In this document: in pieces, positions 39,385 to 48,429 of the stretch | Numbering within the stretch: the first letter of the stretch is position 1 | How the letters are laid out: each line of letters opens with the position of its first letter | Assembly (NCBI RefSeq): GCF_006494775.1 | Contig: NZ_CP041146.1 | Coordinates: forward strand, 5,760,501-5,824,500 | Direction of reading: 5' to 3' | DNA: 64,000 nt | Origin: Nocardioides humi | GTDB lineage: Bacteria; Actinomycetota; Actinomycetes; Propionibacteriales; Nocardioidaceae | Notes under the pieces: generated by a model | Database searches by the model: none | What the model saw: only the letters and a program-made list of their open reading frames with translations | What the model was told of the DNA's origin: nothing | Program-made: the position numbers and the translations under genes

Positions 39385-40557
39385 CTTCGAGGAGATGTGG
39401 CGCGACCTCACGCCCGTCGGCCGCTCGGCCTCGTCCGGCGGCTACTTCCGCCAGCCCTGGCTGTCCGCCGAGCTCGAGCTGCGCGCGTGGTTCCGCTCGG
39501 CCGCGGCCGATCGAGGACTGGAGGTCGAGGAGGACCCGTTCGGCAACCTGGTCGCCTGGTGGGGACCTGTCGCCGGCGACGGCGCGGTGCTGACCGGGTC
39601 GCACCTCGACTCCGTCCTCGACGGCGGCGCGTACGACGGCCCGCTCGGCGTCGTGTCCTCGTTCGCCGCGCTCGACGTGCTGCGCTCGCGCGGCGTCTCG
39701 CCGTCGCGGCGGCTCGGCATCGCCGCCTTCGTCGAGGAGGAGGGCTCCCGCTTCGGCCGGGCCTGCCTGGGCTCGCGGCTCGCCGTGGGCGCGCTCTCCT
39801 GGGAGGAGGCGCGCGAGCTGACCGACCGCGACGGCGTACGGCTGGGCGACGTCGTCGAGGGCGGTACCTCCACGCTGCTCGACGGGCTGTCCACCTACGT
39901 CGAGCTGCACGTCGAGCAGGGTCGCGCGCTCGTGGACCTCGACGCAGCGGTCGGGTCGGCAGCGCGATCTGGCCGCACGGCCGCTGGCGCTACGACGTCG
40001 CGGGCCGCGCCGACCACGCCGGCACCACCCGGATGGAGGACCGCGCCGACCCGATGCTCACCTACGCGATGACCGCGCTCGCCGCCAACAAGCAGGCCCG
40101 GCTCTCCGGCCAGCGGGCCACCTTCGGCCGGATCGACGTCCGCCCCAACGGCACCAACGCCGTGCCCTCCCACATCACCGCCTGGCTGGACGCGCGGGCC
40201 GAGTCGAGCGAGGCGCTGGCCCGGCTCACCGGCGCGATCGAACGCCAGGCCCGCGAGCGCGCCGACCGCGACGGCACCTCTGTCGAGGTCACCCGCGAGT
40301 CGGTCAGCGGCGAGGTCTCCTTCGACGCCGCGTTGCGGGACGGACTGGCCGCCCGGCTCGGCGACGTACCGGTGCTGCCCACCCAGGCCGGCCACGACGC
40401 CGGCATCCTGCAGGACGCCGGCATCGCCAGCGCGATGCTGTTCGTCCGCAACCCGAGCGGCGTCTCGCACTCGCCGTACGAGAGCGCGGAGACGGCCGAC
40501 TGCCTGGCCGGCGTCGCTGCGCTCGCCGACGCCCTCGCTGGACTGGTCGCCCCGTGA
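39377..40557 (+). CDS. M20-family amidohydrolase (allantoate amidohydrolase-like) in the hut operon (frameshifted)
   Basis: A zinc hydrolase of about 393 residues. Metal and dimer motifs are [49 protein letters not shown] and [10 protein letters not shown]. The fold is that of allantoate or N-carbamoyl amino-acid amidohydrolases. Placed between hutU and hutF, and with no hutG in the operon, its likely substrate is N-formylglutamate, giving glutamate and formate; this is inference. The frame breaks in GGG at 39953-39955, and one added G restores [15 protein letters not shown]. It overlaps both neighbours. Confidence 0.85.
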
Positions 40558-41867
40558 CGGCGTACCTGCTGGAGAGGGCGTGGGTCGACGGCCAGGTGCG
40601 TGACGACGTGCTCGTGGAGATCGAGGACTCACGCATCACATCCGTCACACCGAGTGGGCAGTTCATGCGCTTGTCAGGCGTTGCAACACCTGACAAGCGC
40701 ATGGATCCCCGGACATCCGGGGATCCATGCACCCGCCTCCCCGGCCTCACCCTCCCCGGCTTCGCCAACACCCACAGCCACGCCTTCCACCGCGCCCTGC
40801 GCGGCCGCACGCAGCGGGGGAGCGGGACGTTCTGGACCTGGCGCGAGCAGATGTACGCCGTGGCGGCCCGGCTGGACCCGGACCTCTACTTCGACCTCGC
40901 CCGCGCCACCTACGCCGAGATGCTCGCGGCGGGCTACACCTCGGTCAGCGAGTTCCACTACGTCCACCACCAGCCCGACGGCACGCCGTACGACGACCCG
41001 AACGCGCTCGGCCACGCCCTCGTGGCCGCCGCCGAGACCACAGGGATCCGGCTCACCCTGCTCGACACCTGCTACCTGGCCGGCGGCATCGGCGTCCCCC
41101 TCGGCGACGCCCAGCGCAGGTTCGGCGACGGCGACGCCGACCGCTGGGCCGAGCGGGTCGCGGCGATCGAGCACCACGACGTCGGCGGCGCGATCCACTC
41201 GGTGCGTGCTGTTCCGCGCGACCAGATGCGCACGGTCGTGGCCGCCACACGGAACAAGCCCCTGCACGCCCATGTCTCCGAGCAGCCCGCGGAGAACGAG
41301 GCCTGCCTCGCGGCGTACGGCCTCACCCCCACCGCACTCCTGGCCGAGGAGGGCGCGCTCGGCCCGGACACCACCGCCGTGCACGCCACCCACCTCACCG
41401 ACGCCGACATCCGGCTGCTCGCCGACAGCGACACCGAGGTCAGCCTCTGCCCGACCACCGAGCGCGACCTCGGCGACGGCATCGGCCCGGCCCGCGCCCT
41501 CACCGACGCGGGCGTGCGGATCGGCGTCGGCAGCGACAGCCAGGCCGTCGTGGACCCGTTCGAGGAGATCCGGGCGGTCGAGATGGACGAGCGCCTCGCC
41601 TCCCTGAGCCGAGGCAGGTACGCCGCCGCCGACCTGCTCACCCGCACCGCCGGCCGGATCGCGGTCGGCGAGCCCGCCGACCTGGTCACCCTCGACCTCG
41701 CCTCGCCGAGGACCGCCGGCACCGGAGCGGACGAGCACACCGCCGTCTTCGCCGCGACCGCAGCCGACGTGACCCACGTGGTCGCCGGCGGCCGGGTCGT
41801 CTTCGACGGCGACCACGGGCGCGTCGGCCGCGATCTGGCCGCCGCGATCGAGAGGCTATGGGCGTGA
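40554..41867 (+). CDS. hutF: Formimidoylglutamate deiminase carrying an in-frame palindromic insert
   Basis: Amidohydrolase-superfamily enzyme that converts N-formimidoylglutamate to N-formylglutamate and ammonia. It has 437 residues with GTG start (GTGA overlap with the M20 stop). The metal-binding HxH lies in [18 protein letters not shown] (His74, His76). Other motifs are [36 protein letters not shown] and [17 protein letters not shown]. Residues about 37-59 (from [11 protein letters not shown] to SGDPC) are encoded by a family-1 palindromic repeat placed between the first beta-hairpin and the first catalytic strand. The catalytic core is intact, so the insert is probably tolerated as a surface loop. 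Confidence 0.92.
   Translation: MTAYLLERAWVDGQVRDDVLVEIEDSRITSVTPSGQFMRLSGVATPDKRMDPRTSGDPCTRLPGLTLPGFANTHSHAFHRALRGRTQRGSGTFWTWREQMYAVAARLDPDLYFDLARATYAEMLAAGYTSVSEFHYVHHQPDGTPYDDPNALGHALVAAAETTGIRLTLLDTCYLAGGIGVPLGDAQRRFGDGDADRWAERVAAIEHHDVGGAIHSVRAVPRDQMRTVVAATRNKPLHAHVSEQPAENEACLAAYGLTPTALLAEEGALGPDTTAVHATHLTDADIRLLADSDTEVSLCPTTERDLGDGIGPARALTDAGVRIGVGSDSQAVVDPFEEIRAVEMDERLASLSRGRYAAADLLTRTAGRIAVGEPADLVTLDLASPRTAGTGADEHTAVFAATAADVTHVVAGGRVVFDGDHGRVGRDLAAAIERLWA
40664..40730. repeat. Palindromic repeat, family 1, in-frame copy inside hutF
   Basis: Two hairpins share an end. The first (40664-40703) has arms CATGCGCTTGTCAGG and CCTGACAAGCGCATG around a GTTGCAAC-containing loop. The second (40699-40730) has arms GCATGGATCCCCGGA and TCCGGGGATCCATGC around CA. 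Both cores recur at 898-993. The insert keeps the hutF frame open. Confidence 0.85.
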
Positions 41868-43000
41868 GCACCCTCATCACCGGCATCGGCGAGCTGGTCA
41901 CCAACGACCCCGACCTCGGCACCCGCACCGACGCCGCCGTGGTGATCGACGACGGAGTCATCGCCTGGGTCGGCGACGCGGCCGCCGCGCCCGCCGCCGA
42001 CGAGGCGTTCGACGCGCAGGGCCGGGCGGTGCTGCCGGGCTTCGTCGACAGCCACAGCCACCTGGTGTTCGCCGGGGACCGGGCGCTGGAGTTCCAGGCC
42101 CGGATGGCGGGGGAGTCGTACGCCGCCGGCGGGATCCGCACCACCGTCGCCGCCACCCGCGCCGCCACCGACGACCGGCTCGCCGCCGGCGTCGCCCGCC
42201 ACGTCGCCGAGATGCACCGCCAGGGCACCACCACCGTCGAGATCAAGTCCGGCTACGGCCTCACCGTCGACGACGAGGCCCGCTCGCTGCGGATCGCGCG
42301 CGAGTTCACCGACGAGACCACCTTCCTCGGTGCGCACGTCGTGCCGCCGGAGTATGCCGACGACCCGGCGGCGTACGTCGCCCTCGTCACCGGCCCGATG
42401 CTGGAGGCCGCCGCGCCATACGCTCGCTGGATCGACGTCTTCTGCGAGACGGGCGCGTTCGACGAGGACCAGGCCCGCACCATCCTGCGGACGGGAGAGG
42501 CGGCCGGGCTGAAGGGACGTCTGCACGCCAACCAGCTCGGCGAGGGCCCGGGCGTGCAGCTCGCCGCCGAGCTCGGCCTGACCGCCGTCGACCACTGCAC
42601 CTACCTCACCGACGACGACGTGCACGCGCTCCGCGACGCCGGCACCGTCGCCACCCTGCTGCCCGGCGTGGAGTTCAGCACCCGGCACCCCTATCCGGAC
42701 GCCCGCCGGCTGCTCGACGCCGGCGTCACCGTCGCGCTCGCCAGCGACTGCAACCCCGGCTCCTGCTACACCAGCTCGCTGCCGTTCTGCATCGCGCTGG
42801 CCGTGCGGGAGATGGGGATGACCCCCGGCGAGGCCGTGTGGGCTGCCACCGCCGGTGGAGCCGCGGCGCTGGGCCGCACCGACGTCGGCGTCGTCGCACC
42901 CGGCAAATGCGCCGACCTCCTGCTGCTGGATGCGCCCACCCACGTGCACCTCGCCTACCGCCCCGGCGTGCCGCTCGTCGCCCGCACCTGGAGCGCATGA
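41864..43000 (+). CDS. hutI: Imidazolonepropionase
   Basis: Hydrolyses imidazolonepropionate to N-formimidoylglutamate. It has about 378 residues of the amidohydrolase superfamily: [17 protein letters not shown] (metal HxH), [29 protein letters not shown] and [17 protein letters not shown]. The GTG at 41864 overlaps the hutF stop by GTGA and sits 8 nt after GAGAGG. An ATG at 41858 in the same frame would add two residues. It completes the pathway with hutH, hutU and hutF. Confidence 0.94.
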   Translation: MSTLITGIGELVTNDPDLGTRTDAAVVIDDGVIAWVGDAAAAPAADEAFDAQGRAVLPGFVDSHSHLVFAGDRALEFQARMAGESYAAGGIRTTVAATRAATDDRLAAGVARHVAEMHRQGTTTVEIKSGYGLTVDDEARSLRIAREFTDETTFLGAHVVPPEYADDPAAYVALVTGPMLEAAAPYARWIDVFCETGAFDEDQARTILRTGEAAGLKGRLHANQLGEGPGVQLAAELGLTAVDHCTYLTDDDVHALRDAGTVATLLPGVEFSTRHPYPDARRLLDAGVTVALASDCNPGSCYTSSLPFCIALAVREMGMTPGEAVWAATAGGAAALGRTDVGVVAPGKCADLLLLDAPTHVHLAYRPGVPLVARTWSA

Positions 43001-43005
43001 GCACC

Positions 43006-43011
43006 TAGGGT
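43006..43011 (+). promoter_or_regulatory. Leaderless-type -10 box before the DM13 gene
   Basis: TAGGGT ends 7 nt before the ATG at 43019, suggesting transcription separate from the hut operon. Confidence 0.5.
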
Positions 43012-43018
43012 GGCTGTC

Positions 43019-43582
43019 ATGAGTCGCAAGCGCGCGATCTGGCTGACCATCGGTGGCGTCCTGGTCGTCGTACTCATGGCAGGGCTGGCGATCTTCCAGC
43101 CCTGGCTGCTGTTCGTCGACAAGGAGGTCGACGAGGGCGACGACGCCGGCGCGGTCGTCGGCACGGCGTCCGGCGGCCTGACCGACACGGCGGTCCCGTC
43201 CGCGGACGGAGCGGGGGAGACCCGGGTCGTGCTCGCGTCGGCGGAGTTCATCGACGCCGAGCACGGCACGACCGGTACAGCGGTGATCTACCGGCGCAGC
43301 GACGGCAGCAGGTCCCTGCGGATCGAGGACCTCGACACCTCCAACGGCCCCGACCTGCACGTCTGGCTCACCGACCGGCCCAGCGGCGGCGACTGCGACG
43401 GCTGCCGCGGCTCGTGGGGCATCTACGACGACGGCGCATATGTCGAGCTCGGCGCGCTCAAGGGCAACCAGGGCAGCCAGAACTACGAGATCCCCGACGA
43501 CGCCGACCTCGCGCCGATGCGGTCCGTCGTGATCTGGTGCGACCGCTTCAACGTCGCCTTCGGCACCGCGGCGATCGGCTGA
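43019..43582 (+). CDS. Membrane-anchored DM13-domain protein
   Basis: A 187-residue protein. One N-terminal transmembrane or signal-anchor segment (about 8-30: IWLTIGGVLVVVLMAGLAIF) precedes an acidic linker and a DM13 domain: VVLASAEFIDAEHGTTGTAV, LRIEDLDTSNGPDLHVWLT, ALKGNQGSQNYEIP, VVIWCDRFNVAFG. The conserved cysteine of DM13 proteins is present in VIWCDRF, and an extra CDGC pair lies mid-domain. DM13 domains have been proposed to act in extracytoplasmic redox reactions; the partner is unknown. Confidence 0.82.
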   Translation: MSRKRAIWLTIGGVLVVVLMAGLAIFQPWLLFVDKEVDEGDDAGAVVGTASGGLTDTAVPSADGAGETRVVLASAEFIDAEHGTTGTAVIYRRSDGSRSLRIEDLDTSNGPDLHVWLTDRPSGGDCDGCRGSWGIYDDGAYVELGALKGNQGSQNYEIPDDADLAPMRSVVIWCDRFNVAFGTAAIG

Positions 43583-43644
43583 GCCGTGTCTCCCGACGCC
43601 GACGACGCCCAGGGGAGCATGCCGAGCGCCCGCCGCGGCGGGGC

Positions 43645-44112
43645 GTGGTGGTCGACGGCTGGTTCGCCAGCCATGCCGACAGCGGCACGCCCGGACCGCA
43701 CCTGCGGCTGCGGGCCTCCGACTTCGAGGAGCTCGTGATCCGCACCGATCAGGTGCCCGAGCTCTGCTCGCTGCTCCGGTCCGTCGCCGCGCGGGTCGAG
43801 GAGCAGTGGGAGCGCGACGGCGAGCGATACGCCGACGAGGTCGTCCGCCGCTCGCCTGACCCCCAGGACCCCGGGGTCGAGCGTGCCGCCGCGCTCGAGC
43901 GGCTGCGGCTGGTCGCGTCGGTCGCCGAGCACGCCGACGAGGTCGTCGCGCTGATCCAGGACGCGGAGAGCACCGATGAGGCGGTCGACGCCGTCGCCGC
44001 GCTGCTCGGCGCCGACCCGGCCCGGGTGCTGGCCGCGCTCGCCCGGTTCAACCTGCTCGCCCTCACCCGCCCGGCCACGGCGCGACGCTGGCAGGTCCTC
44101 GACGGCGAATGA
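43645..44112 (+). CDS. Small protein with a GyrA coil-like C-terminus
   Basis: An unrecognised protein of about 155 residues. The N-terminal part (VVVDGWFASHADSGTPGPHL) has no clear family. The C-terminal 75 residues (ALERLRLVASVAEHADEVVA, LIQDAESTDEAVDAVAALLG, VLAALARFNLLALT) follow the pattern of the helical segment at the C-gate of DNA gyrase/topoisomerase IV subunit A, though without any catalytic domain. The start is uncertain. GTG at 43645 is in frame, but a GTG at 43586 directly after the DM13 stop would be in frame if one G were missing from GGGG at 43640-43643, a defect seen in other genes here. Confidence 0.6.
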   Translation: MVVDGWFASHADSGTPGPHLRLRASDFEELVIRTDQVPELCSLLRSVAARVEEQWERDGERYADEVVRRSPDPQDPGVERAAALERLRLVASVAEHADEVVALIQDAESTDEAVDAVAALLGADPARVLAALARFNLLALTRPATARRWQVLDGE

Positions 44113-44158
44113 CCGGATCCCCGCTCGTCTCCGGCGATCCGGCCCCGAGGATGGGCCC

Positions 44159-44704
44159 GTGACGAACGAGACCGCCGCCATCGCCCCCGACACCAAGGAC
44201 TGGACCTGGGTGCTCGACCGTCCGTGCCCGGACTGTGGGTTCGACGCGGCCGCCGTCGATCGCGGCTCGTTCGGTGCGGTCATCCGCGACAACGCCGGCT
44301 TCTGGGCCACCGCGCTGGCCGACCCGCTGGCCGGCCGGCGACCGGCGCCGGACGTGTGGTCGCCCACCGAGTACGCCTGCCACGTGCGCGACGTCCACCG
44401 CGTCTTCGCGGGCCGCGTGCAGCAGATGCTCACCGAGGACGACCCGCGGTTCGCGAACTGGGACCAGGACGAGGCCGCCGTGGCGCAGCGGTACGACGAG
44501 CAGCGGGCCGCGGACGTCGTACCCGATCTGGCCGGGGCGGCCGAGGCCGTCGCGACCGTCTACGACGGGGTGCCCGACGACGCGTGGGAGCGCCCCGGGC
44601 GGCGCAGCAACGGCAGCGTGTTCACCGTCGAGACGCTGGGGCAGTACCACCTGCACGACCTGGTGCACCACCGCTGGGACGTCCGGTGGATCATGGCCCC
44701 ATGA
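44159..44704 (+). CDS. DinB/maleylpyruvate isomerase-like four-helix protein
   Basis: A 181-residue protein of the DinB fold, with RDNAGFWATALADP and DVWSPTEYACHVRDVHRVF in the first helices and LGQYHLHDLVHHRWDVRWI at the end. The histidines spread over three helices match the metal-binding pattern of the fold. An N-terminal CPDCGF motif is conserved in actinobacterial homologues as far as I recall. Function may involve thiol (mycothiol)-dependent chemistry, but this is not shown. GTG start with GAGG nearby. Confidence 0.75.
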   Translation: MTNETAAIAPDTKDWTWVLDRPCPDCGFDAAAVDRGSFGAVIRDNAGFWATALADPLAGRRPAPDVWSPTEYACHVRDVHRVFAGRVQQMLTEDDPRFANWDQDEAAVAQRYDEQRAADVVPDLAGAAEAVATVYDGVPDDAWERPGRRSNGSVFTVETLGQYHLHDLVHHRWDVRWIMAP

Positions 44705-44714
44705 CGGTGATCGG

Positions 44715-44909
44715 GTGAGGCACACCGAGTTCTGGGCACGCATGGACCGCCACCTCGGCGAGTCCTACGCGCGGGTGTGGGCCGACACCTTCGTGATCGG
44801 CGCGCTCGACCACCGCACGGCCGTCGAGGCGCTGGACGCCGGCTTGTCGCCCAAGGAGGTCTGGCGCGCGGTGTGGGAGGTCCTCGAGCTCCCCGCGAGC
44901 GAGCGGTGA
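44715..44909 (+). CDS. DUF3046 protein
   Basis: A 64-residue protein that matches DUF3046 over its length: RHTEFWARMDRHLGESYARV, WADTFVIGALDHRTAVEALD, PKEVWRAVWEVLELP. This family of unknown function is almost confined to actinobacteria and typically lies a few genes before recA, as here. The GTG start is 10 nt after the DinB-like gene, suggesting an operon. Confidence 0.88.
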   Translation: MRHTEFWARMDRHLGESYARVWADTFVIGALDHRTAVEALDAGLSPKEVWRAVWEVLELPASER

Positions 44910-44913
44910 GCCG

Positions 44914-46227
44914 GTGAGCGGCCTGGTCGAGCCCGACCTCCTGGTCGGGTCGGTGCAGCGTCGTACCGTCCGCGTCCTCGTCCTCACCCAGGCCGTCGGC
45001 GCCGTCGGCATCACCATCGGCATCGCCACCGCCTCCCTGCTCGCCCGCGACCTGTCCGGCTCGGAGGCGATGTCGGGGCTCGCGCAGACCGCGCAGGTGC
45101 TCGGCGCCGCGGTGATCTCGTTCCTGCTCGCGCCGCTCATGGCGCGGCGCGGGCGTCGTACCGGACTCATGACGGGGTACGTCGTCGGCGCCGTCGGCGG
45201 CCTGACCGCGGTCCTGGCGGGCGTGGCCGGCTCGATGACCCTCCTGCTCGTCGGCGCGATGATGCTCGGCGCGGCCACCTCGGCCAACAACGCCGCGCGG
45301 TACGCCGCCACCGACCTCGCCACCGACGAGAACCGGGCGCGCTCGCTGTCCCTCGTGGTCTGGGCGACCACGATCGGCGCCGTCGCTGGACCGAACCTCA
45401 CGGGCCCCGCCGGCTCGCTCGCCGACGCGGTCGGCATCCCCGAGCTGACCGGGCCGTTCGCCATCGGCGCGATCGGCATGCTCGTCGCGGCGGTGGTCGT
45501 CGGCCTGCTGCTGCGTCCCGACCCGCTCGCGGTCGCGCAGCGCGTCGCCTCGGGCGGTACGGCAGCGGGGGCCGTGCGGACCGGGTCCTCCTGGAGCCGT
45601 GCGACCGGCGCGGTGCGGGCCCGTCCGGTGCTCGGCTACGCCATCGCCGGCCTGGCGCTCAGCCACGCGACCATGATCGGCGTGATGACGATGACGCCGC
45701 TGCACATGGAGCACGGCGGCTCCGGCCTCGAGCTGATCGGCATCGTCATCAGCGTGCACGTCCTCGGCATGTTCGCGTTCTCGCCGCTCGTCGGGATGCT
45801 CGCCGACCGGCTCGGCCGCCCGCCCGTCCTCGCGGCCGGGGGAGTCGTGCTGCTCGCGGCGCTGCTGCTCTGCGGCTCCGCGCCGAGCGGGATGTCGTGG
45901 CAGGTCACCGCCGGGCTGTTCCTGCTGGGCCTGGGCTGGTCGCTGGCGATGGTGTCCGCCTCCACACTGGTCGCCGAGCACGCGCCGCTGGACGTGCGCA
46001 CCGACGTGCAGGGCGTCTCCGACCTGGTGATGGGTCTGACCGCTGCGGCCGCCGGCGCGCTCGCGGGCGTCGTGGTCGGCGCGGCGGGCTACCCCGTGCT
46101 GGCCCTCGCGAGCCTGCTGCTCGTCGCGGGCGTGCTCGGCTGCGCGGCCCGCGCGGTGCTCGCGTCGCAAGCCGGGTCGCGAGGCGGGTCGCGAGGCGAC
46201 GGGGAGCCGACACGCCGTACCGCGTGA
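44914..46227 (+). CDS. MFS transporter
   Basis: A 437-residue permease with 12 predicted membrane segments. The loop 2-3 motif is LMARRGRRTGLMTG, and the second half has LVGMLADRLGRPPVLAAGG, both of the MFS-1 type. A basic, Gly/Arg-rich tail (SQAGSRGGSRGDGEPTRRT) follows. The substrate is unknown; a role as an exporter is likely from the motif type. GTG start 4 nt after DUF3046. Confidence 0.85.
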   Translation: MSGLVEPDLLVGSVQRRTVRVLVLTQAVGAVGITIGIATASLLARDLSGSEAMSGLAQTAQVLGAAVISFLLAPLMARRGRRTGLMTGYVVGAVGGLTAVLAGVAGSMTLLLVGAMMLGAATSANNAARYAATDLATDENRARSLSLVVWATTIGAVAGPNLTGPAGSLADAVGIPELTGPFAIGAIGMLVAAVVVGLLLRPDPLAVAQRVASGGTAAGAVRTGSSWSRATGAVRARPVLGYAIAGLALSHATMIGVMTMTPLHMEHGGSGLELIGIVISVHVLGMFAFSPLVGMLADRLGRPPVLAAGGVVLLAALLLCGSAPSGMSWQVTAGLFLLGLGWSLAMVSASTLVAEHAPLDVRTDVQGVSDLVMGLTAAAAGALAGVVVGAAGYPVLALASLLLVAGVLGCAARAVLASQAGSRGGSRGDGEPTRRTA

Positions 46228-46234
46228 CACGACT

Positions 46235-46250
46235 TCGAACACCTGTTCGG
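46235..46250. promoter_or_regulatory. LexA (SOS) box upstream of recA
   Basis: TCGAACACCTGTTCGG differs at only the last base from the actinobacterial SOS consensus TCGAAC-N4-GTTCGA. It lies 172 nt before recA and next to TAGGTT (46252-46257), a likely -10. Confidence 0.85.
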
Positions 46251-46357
46251 CTAGGTTGGGTCGCACGGCAGCAGGCCGGGCCCCAGGGTCCCTCGGCTGT
46301 CCACAGGTACGACGTGAGAGCGGGTTGTCCACAACCACGACACGACTGATCAGGTTG

Positions 46358-46379
46358 TGTCGGGACCCCGCCGTAGCGT
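46358..46379 (+). promoter_or_regulatory. PafBC-type (RecA-NDp) promoter of recA
   Basis: TGTCGGGA, then 8 nt, then TAGCGT. This matches the LexA-independent DNA-damage promoter of actinobacteria (TGTCRGTG-N8-TAnnnT) in sequence and spacing. Transcription would begin about 35 nt before the ATG. A perfect small dyad, GGTTGT-CC-ACAACC, lies just upstream. Confidence 0.75.
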
Positions 46380-46422
46380 CGCCGACGTACCTGGCCCACC
46401 ACGACACGAAGGACTGAGGACC

Positions 46423-47475
46423 ATGGCTGGAGACGACCGGCAGAAGGCGCTCGAGACCGCCCTGCTCACCATCGAGAAGCAGTACGGCAAGGGGTCGGTG
46501 ATGCGTCTCGGCGACGACTCCCGCGCCCCCCTGGACGTGATCCCGACCGGGTCGATCGCGCTCGACGTGGCGCTCGGCATCGGTGGCCTCCCGCGTGGCC
46601 GCGTGGTGGAGATCTACGGCCCGGAGTCCAGCGGTAAGACCACCGTCGCGCTCCACTCCGTGGCCAGCGCCCAGGCCGCGGGCGGCATCGTGGCCTTCAT
46701 CGACGCCGAGCACGCGCTCGACCCGGAGTACGCCAAGGCCCTCGGCGTCGACACCGACGCCCTCCTGGTCTCCCAGCCCGACTCCGGCGAGCAGGCGCTG
46801 GAGATCGCCGACATGCTGATCCGCTCCGGCGCGCTCGACCTGATCGTCATCGACTCGGTCGCCGCGCTCGTGCCCCGCGCCGAGATCGAGGGCGAGATGG
46901 GCGACAGCCACGTCGGCCTCCAGGCCCGGCTGATGAGCCAGGCGCTGCGCAAGATGACCGGTGCGCTCAACCAGTCCAAGACCACCGCCATCTTCATCAA
47001 CCAGCTGCGCGAGAAGATCGGGGTCATGTTCGGCTCGCCCGAGACCACCACCGGTGGCCGCGCGCTGAAGTTCTACTCCTCCGTGCGCCTCGACGTCCGC
47101 CGGATCGAGACCCTCAAGGACGGCACCGACATGGTCGGCAACCGGACCCGGGTCAAGGTCGTCAAGAACAAGGTCGCCCCGCCGTTCAAGCAGGCCGAGT
47201 TCGACATCATGTACGGCAAGGGCATCTCCCGCGAGGGCGGCCTCATCGACGTCGGCGTCGAGGCGGGCCTGATCCGCAAGGCCGGCGCCTGGTACACCTA
47301 CGAGGGCGACCAGCTCGGCCAGGGCAAGGAGAACGCCCGCGGCTTCCTCAAGGACAACCCCGACCTGGCCAACGAGCTGGAGAAGAAGATCCTCGAGAAG
47401 CTCGGCGTCACCCCCACCGTCGACGGCGACTTCGCCGACCTCTCCGACGAGCCGATCGGCGTCGACAGCTTCTGA
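46423..47475 (+). CDS. recA: Recombinase RecA
   Basis: Strand-exchange ATPase of homologous recombination and SOS induction, 350 residues. The N-terminus is [20 protein letters not shown]. Walker A is GPESSGKTT (about 66-74), Walker B is [14 protein letters not shown], loop 1 follows [20 protein letters not shown], and loop 2 contains [20 protein letters not shown]. No intein is present. The ATG at 46423 follows GGACTGAGGA. Two damage-responsive promoter signals lie upstream. Confidence 0.98.
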   Translation: MAGDDRQKALETALLTIEKQYGKGSVMRLGDDSRAPLDVIPTGSIALDVALGIGGLPRGRVVEIYGPESSGKTTVALHSVASAQAAGGIVAFIDAEHALDPEYAKALGVDTDALLVSQPDSGEQALEIADMLIRSGALDLIVIDSVAALVPRAEIEGEMGDSHVGLQARLMSQALRKMTGALNQSKTTAIFINQLREKIGVMFGSPETTTGGRALKFYSSVRLDVRRIETLKDGTDMVGNRTRVKVVKNKVAPPFKQAEFDIMYGKGISREGGLIDVGVEAGLIRKAGAWYTYEGDQLGQGKENARGFLKDNPDLANELEKKILEKLGVTPTVDGDFADLSDEPIGVDSF

Positions 47476-47653
47476 TGGGCCGAGCGTGTCGTCGCTTCGC
47501 TCCGCCACGCTGCCGGCCGCGCGGTCGAGGTCACCTGAGCGCGGGCTGGCTCGCAGCCAGGCGGCGGTGATCGGCGGAGCTGTGCCTGATCCTCCCGGTC
47601 GACCGGCCGGGGCCGGGGCGGGTCGGCAGGGCCGGGGTTGGCCGCGGACCCGT

Positions 47654-47829
47654 GTCGTCCGGTCGAGCGCCGCAGGCGCCGGACGGACCGCTCCGTCGCG
47701 GCGATGTCGGGGTGCCGTCGGCCGTGCGCCAGATCCGGGTTCGCGCGTGAGAGGCGCCGACGGCGGGGTCCCCGCTCCGAGCCGCGACGGAGAGGCCCGG
47801 GAGGCGCCGGAGGCGCTCGGCCGGACGAC
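47654..47829. repeat. Long imperfect inverted repeat in the recA-recX gap
   Basis: Arms of about 70 nt (47654-47722 and 47756-47829) pair over several blocks: GTCGTCCGG/CCGGACGAC at the ends, CTCCGTCGCGGC/GCCGCGACGGAG in the middle and GCCGTCGG/CCGACGGC inside, around a loop of about 33 nt. The recA-recX gap is 420 bp (47476-47895) and holds no credible gene. A smaller stem, AGCGTG...CACGCT, lies just after recA. Confidence 0.6.
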
Positions 47830-47895
47830 CCCACCCCGAGTGCCCCACCGAGAGCGACCAGCACATCCACGAACCATCAGCCCCAGGAGGACCTC

Positions 47896-48429
47896 ATGGC
47901 GCGCAGCGCAGAGCCACCCGACGACGACGGCTGGACCGAGGACGCCGACCCCGAGTCGGTCGCCCGCCAGATCCTTCTCGACCAGCTGAGCGTCAAGGCC
48001 CGCAGCCGCCACGAGCTCGAGGACCGGCTGGCCCGGCGCAACGTCCCCGAGGACGTGGCGACCAGGCTGCTGGACCGGTTCGAGGAGGTCGGCCTGGTCG
48101 ACGACGAGGCGTTCGCCCGCGCCTGGGTGGAGGGACGCCAGCGCAGCCGCGGCCTGGCCCGGACCGCCCTGGCGGTCGAGCTGCGTCGCAAGGGCGTGCC
48201 CGACGAGACGGCGAAGACGGTGCTGGCCGAGGTCGACCCGGGTGACGAGCAGGAGGCGGCGCGGCTCCTGGTGCGCAAGAGACTGCGCTCGATGCGGGGC
48301 CTCGACGAGCAGGTCGCCGCCCGGCGACTGGTCGGGATGCTGGCCCGGAAGGGCTACTCGCCGGGCGTGGCCTACGCCGTCGTGCGGGCGGAGGTCGGCG
48401 AGCTGGAGCAGGGCACAATGGGCGAGTGA
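47896..48429 (+). CDS. recX: Regulatory protein RecX
   Basis: A 177-residue helical-repeat inhibitor of RecA filaments. RecX tandem three-helix motifs are seen: ARQILLDQLSVKARSRHELE, RLLDRFEEVGLVDDEAFARA, WVEGRQRSRGLARTALAVEL, RRKGVPDETAKTVLAEV, RLVGMLARKGYSPGVAYAVV. A strong AGGAGG lies 5 nt before the ATG. Unlike in many relatives, it is 420 bp from recA, so it may be expressed less or separately. The stop overlaps the next GTG. Confidence 0.93.
   Translation: MARSAEPPDDDGWTEDADPESVARQILLDQLSVKARSRHELEDRLARRNVPEDVATRLLDRFEEVGLVDDEAFARAWVEGRQRSRGLARTALAVELRRKGVPDETAKTVLAEVDPGDEQEAARLLVRKRLRSMRGLDEQVAARRLVGMLARKGYSPGVAYAVVRAEVGELEQGTMGE

Noticed and set aside
47640..47895. Upstream extension of recX into the recA-recX gap
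   Set aside because: The strong AGGAGG before the ATG at 47896 and the RecX family N-terminus set the start; the upstream codons are low-complexity.
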